From an uncultured Sediminibacterium sp. (GTDB lineage Bacteria > Bacteroidota > Bacteroidia > Chitinophagales > Chitinophagaceae), in assembly GCF_946481145.1 (NCBI RefSeq), contig NZ_CAMLMJ010000042.1, positions 1-11,347 of the forward strand: 11,347 nt of DNA. The letters are read 5' to 3'. The position numbers and the translations under genes are program-made. How positions within the stretch are numbered: the stretch's first letter is position 1; each line of letters starts with the position of its first letter. Shown piece by piece: positions 1 to 6,022 of this stretch. A model generated the notes under the pieces. It was given only the letters and a program-made list of their open reading frames with translations. It was not told the DNA's origin and did not search any database.

Positions 1-55
1 ACATCAGACATCAGACATCAGACATCAGACATCAGACATCAGACATCAGACATCA
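1..55. repeat. Heptanucleotide tandem array, unit ACATCAG
   Basis: Seven perfect copies of ACATCAG fill positions 1-49, and an eighth partial copy supplies the A of the ATG at 55. The array is cut by the left edge of the window, so its true length is unknown. It has no stop codon in any plus-strand frame, so the reading frame of the downstream hydrolase stays open to the edge; in that frame it would encode a TSDIRHQ heptapeptide repeat. It leaves no room for a Shine-Dalgarno site or promoter between itself and the start codon. Confidence 0.97.
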
Positions 56-855
56 TGAAAGTTCCTCGTTGGTTAAAAATTATCGTTTTGGTTTATGCAC
101 TGATTGGAATTTTATTTTATTCCTTTCAGCGGCGTGTTTTATTTCAGCCTGTAGTAGTGGCTCAGGATAGCGTTTATCAATTCGAACAACCTTATGAAGA
201 AGTCTGGATTCCGGTAGATCAAACTGCAAGAACCAATTTGATTCATTTTACTGTTCCCGATAGCCTTCGTAAAGGAGTGGTATTGTATTTTCATGGGAAC
301 AGGGGAAATGTAAGGAGGTATCGACGATTTGTTAATCGCTTTTTATCAAACGGCTATGCGGTATGGATGCCTGATTACCCTGGGTTTGGAAAATCAACCG
401 GTGTGTTAAGCGAGACTGCTATGTACGATCAGGCATTGCAGGTTTATAAAAGAGCAAGACAGTTTTATAAGCCCAATGAAATAATTATTTATGGTAAATC
501 AATGGGAACAGGCGTAGCAGCTCAGTTAGCATCTGTAAGAGATTGCAAACGGCTTATACTGGAAACGCCTTATAATAGCATGCGTTCTTTGGTAGGAATT
601 TATTTATGGATGTACCCGCTAAAATCAATCCTTAAATACCAATTTCCGACAGATGAATACATGGGTAAAATTACTGCACCAATTAGTATTTTTCATGGCA
701 CCGATGATGGTGTGATACCATACAGCAATGCAAACAAACTCAAAAAATATTTAAAGTCCACCGATGAATTTATTACCATTGAAAAAGGCTCACACCGCGA
801 CCTTAACAGCTTTTCGCTGATGCAGGAAAAATTAGATAGTTTATTGAAAGAATAA
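55..855 (+). CDS. Membrane-anchored alpha/beta hydrolase (BEM46/ABHD13-like)
   Basis: This 266-residue protein has the serine hydrolase fold seen in BEM46/ABHD13-type hydrolases. Residues 6-24 form one hydrophobic segment after a short basic start, so it is probably an N-terminal membrane anchor with the catalytic domain outside the cytoplasm. HGNRGN at 80-85 fits the oxyanion-hole loop. GKSMG at 147-151 is the nucleophile elbow with Ser149. Asp218 in HGTDDGVIP and His247 in KGSHRDL complete the expected triad. The substrate cannot be read from the sequence; an ester, thioester or peptide is possible. The ATG at 55 is chosen because the next Met is at residue 104 and the anchor follows directly. 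The start abuts a heptad array with no Shine-Dalgarno site. The frame is open to the window edge, so an upstream start is formally possible but unlikely. The gene is convergent with the LD-carboxypeptidase. Confidence 0.9.
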   Translation: MKVPRWLKIIVLVYALIGILFYSFQRRVLFQPVVVAQDSVYQFEQPYEEVWIPVDQTARTNLIHFTVPDSLRKGVVLYFHGNRGNVRRYRRFVNRFLSNGYAVWMPDYPGFGKSTGVLSETAMYDQALQVYKRARQFYKPNEIIIYGKSMGTGVAAQLASVRDCKRLILETPYNSMRSLVGIYLWMYPLKSILKYQFPTDEYMGKITAPISIFHGTDDGVIPYSNANKLKKYLKSTDEFITIEKGSHRDLNSFSLMQEKLDSLLKE

Positions 856-857
856 TG

Positions 858-948
858 TGAGTGTTAGGTACTAGGTACTAGGTATTAGGTATTAGGTGTT
901 AGGTGTTAGGTTAATTGCTAATGGCTAATGGCTAATAGCTAACACCTA
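858..948. repeat. Heptanucleotide array between convergent genes, with inverted halves
   Basis: Twelve units of exactly 7 bp run from 865 to 948, with a weaker one at 858-864. The units are TAGGTAC twice, TAGGTAT twice, TAGGTGT twice, TAGGTTA, ATTGCTA, ATGGCTA twice, ATAGCTA and ACACCTA. The left half reads TAG-first on the plus strand; the right half reads TAG-first on the minus strand. TAGGTGTTAG at 893-902 and 900-909 is therefore the reverse complement of 939-948, and a 10-bp stem is possible. The last unit contains the TAG stop codon of the LD-carboxypeptidase at 946-948. The array may act as a terminator for both convergent genes, but there is no clear U-tract. Confidence 0.93.
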
Positions 949-1854
949 CATTTCCTTAAGTGTAACCACTTTATTTCCTACTACCAATTCATGTTTAACT
1001 CCTACTTTCAGCGGGTAGTTTTCTGTGGCATGACTAACCGGAAAACCGAAACAAACAGGAAAACTATATTTTGCAATGCGCTCTTGAATAATTTCTTCCA
1101 CAGTTGCCCCAAAAGGAACAAGGGTATCTTTCATTTCCGTAAAACCGCCGATGATTAGTCCGGCAAGTTGATTAAACATGCCGCTTCTTTCTAACTGAAT
1201 CAGCATTCGATCAATATTGTAGATGTATTCACCCACATCTTCCAGGAATAATATTTTTCCTTTTGTCTGATAAGCCGATGCCGACCCAATCATATGTGCA
1301 ACAAGTGAAAGATTTCCACCAATCAATTCTCCACTTGCTTTTCCGGGTCGGTTAAAGCTATGGCCTGATGATTTGTAGGAAAAACGATTTCCTTTTAAAC
1401 CCTTTCTTAGTGTTTGAATATACTCATTGGCGTATTCACCGTCGTTAAATGCGGCAGCCATTGGGGAATGAAAAGAGGCAATATTAAACTTTGTATATAA
1501 ATGAGCATGCAATAAAGTGATATCACTATAACCAATGATCCATTTGGGTGATTTCCTGAATTTAGTAAAATTCAAGCTGTCAATAATTCTGCTCATTCCA
1601 TACCCTCCCCTGCCACAAAGAATCGCTTTTATTTCTGGGTTGTCGAGCATTTCCTGCAAGTCTTGCCTTCTTTCTTCATCTGTTCCAGCAAAATAATGAA
1701 ATTGATTGCCTAGTGTTTTTCCAACTTTTACCTTATAGCCCCATTCTTTCAGTACACGGATGCAGGTTGTTGCTTTATCGGCTTGCATGAAACCTGATGG
1801 ACAAACTATACCGATTGTATCCCCCTTGCTCAGGTAGTCTGGAATTTTACTCAT
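946..1854 (-). CDS. LD-carboxypeptidase (peptidase family S66)
   Basis: This is a 302-residue S66 serine peptidase of the LdcA/MccF group. Characterised members release the terminal D-Ala from murein tetrapeptides in the cytoplasm during peptidoglycan recycling; MccF-type members instead cleave microcin C7-like compounds. The N-terminal strand GDTIGIVCPSG is at 11-21 and CGRGGYG at 80-86. GYSD at 108-111 carries the nucleophile Ser110. IGGNLSLVAHMIGS is at 178-191. FLEDVGE at 203-209 carries Glu205, and FPVSHATENYPLKVG carries His275, giving the family's Ser-Glu-His triad. There is no signal peptide, consistent with a cytosolic enzyme. The length is normal for the family. It is the last gene of a three-gene operon, 18 bp after the ribbon-helix-helix gene; the ATG at 1854 lacks a Shine-Dalgarno site. 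Its TAG stop lies in a heptad array. Confidence 0.93.
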   Translation of the reverse strand: MSKIPDYLSKGDTIGIVCPSGFMQADKATTCIRVLKEWGYKVKVGKTLGNQFHYFAGTDEERRQDLQEMLDNPEIKAILCGRGGYGMSRIIDSLNFTKFRKSPKWIIGYSDITLLHAHLYTKFNIASFHSPMAAAFNDGEYANEYIQTLRKGLKGNRFSYKSSGHSFNRPGKASGELIGGNLSLVAHMIGSASAYQTKGKILFLEDVGEYIYNIDRMLIQLERSGMFNQLAGLIIGGFTEMKDTLVPFGATVEEIIQERIAKYSFPVCFGFPVSHATENYPLKVGVKHELVVGNKVVTLKEM

Positions 1855-1862
1855 CGTAGTTG

Positions 1863-1876
1863 GTAAAAGCTTTTAC
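1863..1876. repeat. 14-bp perfect palindrome in the RHH / LD-carboxypeptidase gap
   Basis: GTAAAAGCTTTTAC is a perfect palindrome. It covers the TAA stop codon of the ribbon-helix-helix gene (1873-1875) and ends 8 bp before the ATG of the LD-carboxypeptidase. It could be a second protein-binding site or a small hairpin near the downstream start codon. It may also be chance, because the region is AT-rich. Confidence 0.6.
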
Positions 1877-2058
1877 TTTTTAATTTTTTGTTTTCCACTT
1901 GGGCCACAGGGTTCCTTTTTCCTGCCGGCTTCTTTAAGTGCTTTGTCAAGTAACATTTCAATTTGTCCGTTCACACTACGAAATTCATCTGCCGCCCATT
2001 TCTCCAATGCGGCATAAGCCTGTTCATCCATTCTTAGTACAAATGATTTCTTACTCAC
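1873..2058 (-). CDS. Small ribbon-helix-helix DNA-binding protein, Arc-like
   Basis: This 61-residue protein fits the ribbon-helix-helix fold of Arc/CopG/MetJ-type regulators, which bind DNA as dimers through an N-terminal beta strand. The strand is KSFVLRMD at about 4-11, helix A is about 12-26, and helix B starts at the conserved SVNGQIEMLL (28-37) and runs to about 45. A basic, Pro/Gly-containing tail follows (46-61). The start at 2058 is GTG; no ATG would keep the beta strand. The gene lies 25 bp after the SPFH gene and 18 bp before the LD-carboxypeptidase, so it is likely co-transcribed with both. No toxin gene is adjacent, so an antitoxin role is not supported. I infer that it may bind the palindrome at the operon promoter and regulate its own operon. 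From memory, unverified, such small RHH genes often sit beside SPFH genes in other bacteria. Confidence 0.85.
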   Translation of the reverse strand: MSKKSFVLRMDEQAYAALEKWAADEFRSVNGQIEMLLDKALKEAGRKKEPCGPSGKQKIKK

Positions 2059-2083
2059 GTTATGCTAATTGATGGTAAAGATA

Positions 2084-2962
2084 CTATTGATATAAACTTC
2101 CTGTATTCAATACAGGCGATGCTGCTTTATCGCCACAAAGCACCACCATCAGATTACTCACCATTGCAGCTTTCTTTTCATCATCGAGTTGAACAATCTC
2201 TTTTTCAGAAAGCATATCCAGAGCCATCTCAACCATTCCTACTGCACCTTCCACAATTTTACTTCTTGCGGCTACAATGGCTGTTGCCTGCTGCCTTTGT
2301 AACATAGCTCCGGCTATTTCGGGTGCATAAGCGAGGTGACTGATTCTTGCTTCTGTAATAACGATACCTGCTTTTGCGAGACGCTCGTTCAGTTCCGCTT
2401 CCAGCAATTCAAATACCTTTTCTCCCCCATCACGCAATGTGATATTTGCATATTCATCTTCAATACTATCGTAAGGGTAGCTAGAAGCCAGGTGGCGTAT
2501 GGCTGCCTCACTCTGGTTTGTCATATACTCGTTAAAATTCACCACTTCAAATACAGCCTTGTAAGTATCTTGCACCTGCCACAGAATCACAGCGGCAATT
2601 TCTATCGGATTGCCCATCTTATCATTCACTTTCAATTTTGCACTTTCCAAACTTTTTGAACGAAGGGATACTTTCAGTTTTACAAAAAGAGGGTTTACAA
2701 AAGAAAGACCATTCTCTTTTAGTGTGCCCACATATTTACCAAAAAAAGTGAGTGTAATGCCATAGTTCGGTTGCACGATTACCAATCCTTTCAGGATAAA
2801 AACGGTTGCCACAAAACAAATAATCATGGTAACAATCATTGCTCCATCCGGACTAGCCGAGCCTGCTACATGCTCAATAAGGATATAAATACCAGTTACC
2901 AGCAAAATCAGGGCTGCGAATAATGCCGCGAAGCCTGAGAAACCTTTGTATGTTTTTTCCAT
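2084..2962 (-). CDS. SPFH/band-7 domain membrane protein
   Basis: This is a protein of the SPFH (stomatin/prohibitin/flotillin/HflK-C) superfamily, whose members form oligomeric scaffolds or cages in membranes. It has 292 residues from the ATG at 2962. A TTG at 2971 would add three residues, but the ATG is preferred because neither start has a Shine-Dalgarno site and ATG is the stronger codon. Numbering from the TTG, two hydrophobic segments lie at about 11-36 and 43-66. The band-7 domain follows at about 62-215, with [20 protein letters not shown] near its start and a conserved [15 protein letters not shown] stretch at 154-168. A charged helical region (about 180-265) would support oligomerisation. 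There is no NfeD or protease partner nearby. It is the first gene of the minus-strand operon. Its function is not predictable beyond membrane scaffolding. Confidence 0.9.
   Translation of the reverse strand: MEKTYKGFSGFAALFAALILLVTGIYILIEHVAGSASPDGAMIVTMIICFVATVFILKGLVIVQPNYGITLTFFGKYVGTLKENGLSFVNPLFVKLKVSLRSKSLESAKLKVNDKMGNPIEIAAVILWQVQDTYKAVFEVVNFNEYMTNQSEAAIRHLASSYPYDSIEDEYANITLRDGGEKVFELLEAELNERLAKAGIVITEARISHLAYAPEIAGAMLQRQQATAIVAARSKIVEGAVGMVEMALDMLSEKEIVQLDDEKKAAMVSNLMVVLCGDKAASPVLNTGSLYQ
2100..2116 (-). repeat. Short perfect hairpin inside the 3' end of the SPFH gene
   Basis: CCTGTATT and AATACAGG flank a single C, giving a near-loopless hairpin within the codons for the last residues of the SPFH protein. 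The minus-strand sequence after it is not a U-tract, so it is not a convincing terminator. It could stabilise or process the operon transcript. Confidence 0.5.
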
Positions 2963-2971
2963 AAAATTCAA

Positions 2972-2994
2972 TTTGATATTAAAATGATATCAAA
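2972..2994. promoter_or_regulatory. Candidate operator palindrome at the SPFH operon promoter
   Basis: TTTGATAT (2972-2979) and its exact reverse complement ATATCAAA (2987-2994) flank a 7-bp spacer. The hexamer TGATAT also occurs as a direct repeat at 2974-2979 and 2985-2990, 11 bp apart, about one helical turn. That spacing suits ribbon-helix-helix dimers, which commonly bind repeated short half-sites side by side. The right arm overlaps the candidate -7 box of the minus-strand promoter, so a bound protein would block initiation. The RHH protein of the same operon is the obvious candidate ligand; this is inference. Confidence 0.55.
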
Positions 2995-3022
2995 AATATA
3001 CTATTCTCTTGGGACCGCCAAA
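2991..3022 (-). promoter_or_regulatory. Candidate Bacteroidota-type promoter for the SPFH operon
   Basis: On the minus strand TATTTTTG (2991-2998) matches the Bacteroidota -7 consensus TAnnTTTG. TTTG at 3019-3022 matches the -33 element, with a 20-bp spacer, which is within the usual range. Transcription would start at about 2985, inside the palindrome and about 20 nt before the ATG at 2962. Confidence 0.6.
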
Positions 3023-3066
3023 ATTCTGCCGGAAAATCGCTTTTAACTGCTTTAGCGCTCATTCTG

Positions 3067-3074
3067 TATTTTTG
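3067..3074 (+). promoter_or_regulatory. Candidate -7 box for metG
   Basis: TATTTTTG on the plus strand matches TAnnTTTG and is the same octamer as the divergent SPFH -7 box. The upstream -33 match is weak: TTTT at 3041-3044, 22 bp away. Initiation around 3080 would give a leader of roughly 25 nt that still contains the ribosome-binding site at 3094-3099. Confidence 0.5.
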
Positions 3075-3093
3075 CAACCCGGATTACCGGAAT

Positions 3094-3099
3094 AAGGAG
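3094..3099 (+). promoter_or_regulatory. Strong ribosome-binding site of metG
   Basis: AAGGAG ends 8 nt before the ATG at 3108 and fixes that start. It stands out because most genes in this window have no recognisable Shine-Dalgarno site. Confidence 0.8.
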
Positions 3100-3107
3100 C
3101 AGAAAGC

Positions 3108-5219
3108 ATGAATCAACCGAAAAGATACCTGATAACAGCGGCCCTTCCCTACGCGAATGGTCAAAAACATATTGGTCACCTGGCAGGCGCCTATTTACCT
3201 GCAGATATATACGTGCGTTACCTGAAAGCAAGGAAAACAGATGTTGTATTTGTATGTGGAAGCGATGAGCACGGCACGGCAATACCTATTCAGGCAACAA
3301 AAGAAGGCACTACCCCAAGGGCTATAATTGATAAGTACCATCCTTTAATGGAACAAAATTTCAAGGACCTTGGTATTGCCTTTGATATTTATCATCGCAC
3401 CAGTGACCCTTTGCACCATGAAACCGCACAGGAGTTCTTTACAAAGTTGAACAATGATGGTGCATTGGAAATCAAAGAATCTGAACAATACTACGACGAA
3501 GAAGCAAAAACTTTTCTCGCCGACCGTTATATAAAGGGTACTTGTCCGAATTGTAGTTTCGATAGCGCCTATGGCGATCAATGCGAACGATGCGGTAAAA
3601 GTTTAAGTCCGGATGAACTGATTAATCCGGTTAGCACACTTAGCGGCAAAACCCCAATTAAGAAAAGCACCAGACACTGGTACCTTCCGCTTGATAAACA
3701 TGAAGCTTTTCTGCGTGAATGGATTCTTGGGGAACATGCCAATGACTGGAGAGCCAATGTACTGGGTCAGTGTAAAAGCTGGATCGACGGCGGTTTGCAG
3801 CCCCGGGCAGTTACCCGCGATCTTGACTGGGGAGTGAAAGTTCCTTTGGATGATGCACCCGGTAAAGTATTATACGTTTGGTTCGATGCACCAATTGGTT
3901 ATATCAGTGCCACCAAGCAGTGGGCCATCAATACTGGTAATGATTGGAGACCCTATTGGGAAGACAAGGACACCAAGTTGGTTCATTTCATTGGAAAAGA
4001 CAATATTGTATTTCACTGTATCATTTTTCCGGTGATGTTGAAATTGCATGGTAATATTTTACCAGACAATGTTCCTTCCAATGAATTCATGAACCTCGAG
4101 GGTGATAAAATGAGTACCAGTCGTAACTGGAAACTCGATATGCAGGATTATATCAACGACTTTATCAATAAAGAGAATGGCGGTAGCCAGATGGCAGATG
4201 TGCTTCGCTATTACCTTACACAGATTGCCCCTGAAACAAAAGACAGTGAATTTATGTGGAAGGGTTTCCAGGATGCTAACAACAGTGAACTGGTAAGCAT
4301 TTTCGGAAATTTTGTGAACAGAACTTTTGTACTGATGCACAAGCTTTGCGGAGGCAAAGTACCCGTGTTCCATGCAGATATAGCTGATGAACTGGACCAG
4401 TCTACCATTGCTGAAATTAAGTCAACAGCTGAAAAAGTTACTTCATTACTTGAAGAATATAAATTCAGGGAAGCTTTATTCGAAGTAATCAATCTTGCCA
4501 GAACGGGTAACCAGTACATGCAGAAAAAAGAACCATGGATTGTGGCAAAAACGCTGCCGGAAAATGCTGATGCCCAAAAAAGTATCGATAATTGCCTGCA
4601 TATCTGTTTGCAATTAACAGCTAACCTGGCCATACTTATAAATCCCTTCCTGCCATTTACTGCAAAGAAAATGTGCTCAATGATGAAAGTGGTAGACAAA
4701 ATGCTGGAATGGGAAAATGCTGGAAGTATGAAGCTTTTGAGTGTAGGCTACACACTTCGTGCCCCAGAACTTTTATTCAGAAAAATTGAAGACAGTGAAA
4801 TTATGGAACAGGTAGAAAAATTAAATGCAGCAAGTGTGAAGAAAGAGAGTGAGCAGTCAGTAGTGAGTAGTGAGTCTACTCCAATCAGCGTTAAACCGGA
4901 AATTGTTTTTGATGATTTCGCCAAAATTGATTTGAAGGTGGGCACTATTGTTACAGCGGAAAAAGTGGAGAAAGCAGATAAGCTATTGAAGCTTCAGGTT
5001 GATCTTGGTTTTGAAACCCGCACTATTGTTTCAGGTATTGCCATGCATTTTAAACCAGAAGATATTGTAGGTAAGCAGGTGACGGTTGTTACCAATCTGG
5101 CTCCACGCAAAATGAGAGGCATTGAAAGTAATGGAATGATTCTGATGGCAGAAGACAATGGTAAATTACACTTCATTAATCCGGAAGATAAAATTAATCC
5201 GGGTAGCGGCGTAAGTTAA
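3108..5219 (+). CDS. metG: Methionyl-tRNA synthetase with C-terminal tRNA-binding domain
   Basis: This enzyme charges tRNA-Met with methionine in the cytoplasm. It has 703 residues, the length of the long, dimerising form. The class I Rossmann domain starts with PYANG (14-18) and HIGH (21-24). The zinc knuckle has Cys146, Cys149, Cys159 and Cys162. KMSTS at 334-338 is the KMSKS loop, and VWFDAPIGYISA lies at 257-268. The helical anticodon-binding domain spans roughly 380-545. A charged Ser/Glu-rich linker (about 570-598) leads to the EMAP/Trbp111-like tRNA-binding domain (about 601-700), with DLKVGTI and NLAPRKMRGIESNGMIL as its signatures. The ATG at 3108 is set by a good Shine-Dalgarno site. 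The gene is monocistronic, divergent from the SPFH operon and ends before a strong terminator. The oddity is a period-7 DNA repeat in the linker (4848-4875). Confidence 0.98.
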   Translation: MNQPKRYLITAALPYANGQKHIGHLAGAYLPADIYVRYLKARKTDVVFVCGSDEHGTAIPIQATKEGTTPRAIIDKYHPLMEQNFKDLGIAFDIYHRTSDPLHHETAQEFFTKLNNDGALEIKESEQYYDEEAKTFLADRYIKGTCPNCSFDSAYGDQCERCGKSLSPDELINPVSTLSGKTPIKKSTRHWYLPLDKHEAFLREWILGEHANDWRANVLGQCKSWIDGGLQPRAVTRDLDWGVKVPLDDAPGKVLYVWFDAPIGYISATKQWAINTGNDWRPYWEDKDTKLVHFIGKDNIVFHCIIFPVMLKLHGNILPDNVPSNEFMNLEGDKMSTSRNWKLDMQDYINDFINKENGGSQMADVLRYYLTQIAPETKDSEFMWKGFQDANNSELVSIFGNFVNRTFVLMHKLCGGKVPVFHADIADELDQSTIAEIKSTAEKVTSLLEEYKFREALFEVINLARTGNQYMQKKEPWIVAKTLPENADAQKSIDNCLHICLQLTANLAILINPFLPFTAKKMCSMMKVVDKMLEWENAGSMKLLSVGYTLRAPELLFRKIEDSEIMEQVEKLNAASVKKESEQSVVSSESTPISVKPEIVFDDFAKIDLKVGTIVTAEKVEKADKLLKLQVDLGFETRTIVSGIAMHFKPEDIVGKQVTVVTNLAPRKMRGIESNGMILMAEDNGKLHFINPEDKINPGSGVS
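4848..4875. repeat. Heptanucleotide array inside metG
   Basis: Four 7-bp units lie in the metG linker: AGTGAGC, AGTCAGT, and AGTGAGT twice. They encode roughly residues 581-590 (the SEQSVVSSES stretch), between the anticodon-binding and tRNA-binding domains. Seven is not a multiple of three, so only gains or losses of three units keep the frame. Confidence 0.85.
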
Positions 5220-5246
5220 GTACTGCCTTTACAACAATTAATAAAA

Positions 5247-5298
5247 AGAAGAACAGCAGAATTTCCAACTTCGAAGTTGGAAATTCTGCTGTTTCTCT
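5247..5298. terminator. Bidirectional terminator between metG and the dehydrogenase operon
   Basis: Positions 5252-5293 form a perfect 42-bp inverted repeat with 21-bp arms centred on TTCGAA, so a long stem with a tiny loop forms on either strand. With one mismatch and one G-U pair the stem extends to 5247-5298. The plus-strand transcript continues into TTTCTCTG, and the minus-strand transcript into TTCTTCTTTTTATT, a good U-rich tract. It lies 32 bp after the metG stop and 23 bp from the stop of the convergent subunit 3 gene, so it can end both transcripts. Confidence 0.92.
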
Positions 5299-5316
5299 GT
5301 TCATCTGTTTTTCCCC

Positions 5317-5976
5317 TTAGCTATAACTAGCACATTCCTTCAATTCTCTTTCAGAATAAGCCATTTTATATTGTTGTAAAACATCTTCAGGTACCCCGTT
5401 CCATTGATTTGGGACATTCCCACGATAATCAAGGTCTTTTACGCCCATTTCGGAAGTATAGAAGCCTGTTAAAGTTAAATCGCGCATCAGGTTAAAGAAG
5501 GCTACTCCTTGTGCCATTTCAGGTTTTGCTTTTTCAGGATAAGCAATCTGATCAACTATTGCAATTCTTTGCTCTGCGGAACAATCCACAAAAGATTTTT
5601 CAAATTGCTTGAAGCATTGCATATCAAGCCAACGTAATCCTCCACGTAATGGCGTTTGATGCGATGGCATATCTTTTACAATAAACTCCAGGAATTCCGG
5701 CACTTTGGCTTCGGTAGCACTGCCGCTTACTTCATCTTTAGGCACTATAATATCTGCAAGAATTGCAATGGTTGCCATTTCATGTTTTGAAAAAAACACG
5801 GCTTCTTTGGAAAGCTTTTCGAGATAAGCTTTCTCTTCCGCCATTCTGTCTTCAACATTGAAACCAGCAATAGTATCAGTGCTTTCTTTTTTCTCACCTG
5901 GTTTACAAGCTTCAACTATTACGCCAGTTGCAACCGTTCCAACAACCAACGCTTTTATGGATTTTCTTCTGTCCAT
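5317..5976 (-). CDS. Gluconate 2-dehydrogenase subunit 3 family protein, Tat-type lipoprotein
   Basis: This 219-residue protein resembles the small (gamma/subunit 3) subunit of membrane-bound FAD dehydrogenases such as gluconate 2-dehydrogenase. In characterised relatives it is needed for maturation and export of the flavin subunit. The N-terminus has a twin-arginine pair (DRRKSIKAL, 2-10), a hydrophobic stretch (10-21) and a lipobox-like VEAC with Cys24, so a Tat-exported lipoprotein is likely. The subunit 3 domain spans about 50-205, starting near FFSKHEMATIAILADIIVPKDE. The polar stretch after Cys24 (KPGEKKESTD) suits a lipoprotein tether. The gene begins 46 bp after the GMC oxidoreductase and is the last in its operon; a strong terminator follows. 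The ATG at 5976 is the only start that keeps the signal. The family is confident; the substrate is not known. Confidence 0.9.
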   Translation of the reverse strand: MDRRKSIKALVVGTVATGVIVEACKPGEKKESTDTIAGFNVEDRMAEEKAYLEKLSKEAVFFSKHEMATIAILADIIVPKDEVSGSATEAKVPEFLEFIVKDMPSHQTPLRGGLRWLDMQCFKQFEKSFVDCSAEQRIAIVDQIAYPEKAKPEMAQGVAFFNLMRDLTLTGFYTSEMGVKDLDYRGNVPNQWNGVPEDVLQQYKMAYSERELKECASYS

Positions 5977-6022
5977 GGTAGTATATTTTTTCTCATCTCA
6001 TTTTAAAAAGACGAGATTGGAT

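Noticed and set aside
1..55. A CRISPR array at the left edge
   Set aside because: The units are 7 bp, directly abutting, with no spacers; this is a simple tandem repeat.
1873..2058. An antitoxin of a toxin-antitoxin pair
   Set aside because: The fold fits, but both neighbours are an SPFH protein and an LD-carboxypeptidase; no small toxin gene is adjacent.
2062..2659. Plus-strand frames opposite the SPFH gene
   Set aside because: They are antisense to a clear band-7 coding sequence and have no ribosome-binding site or recognisable product.
4059..4699. Open frames on the minus strand inside metG
   Set aside because: They lie entirely within a well-supported metG, lack recognisable domains and have compositions expected of antisense reading.
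5175..5202. Direct repeat ATTAATCCGG at the end of metG
   Set aside because: Only two copies; explained by the codons of the similar INPEDK and INPGSG peptides.
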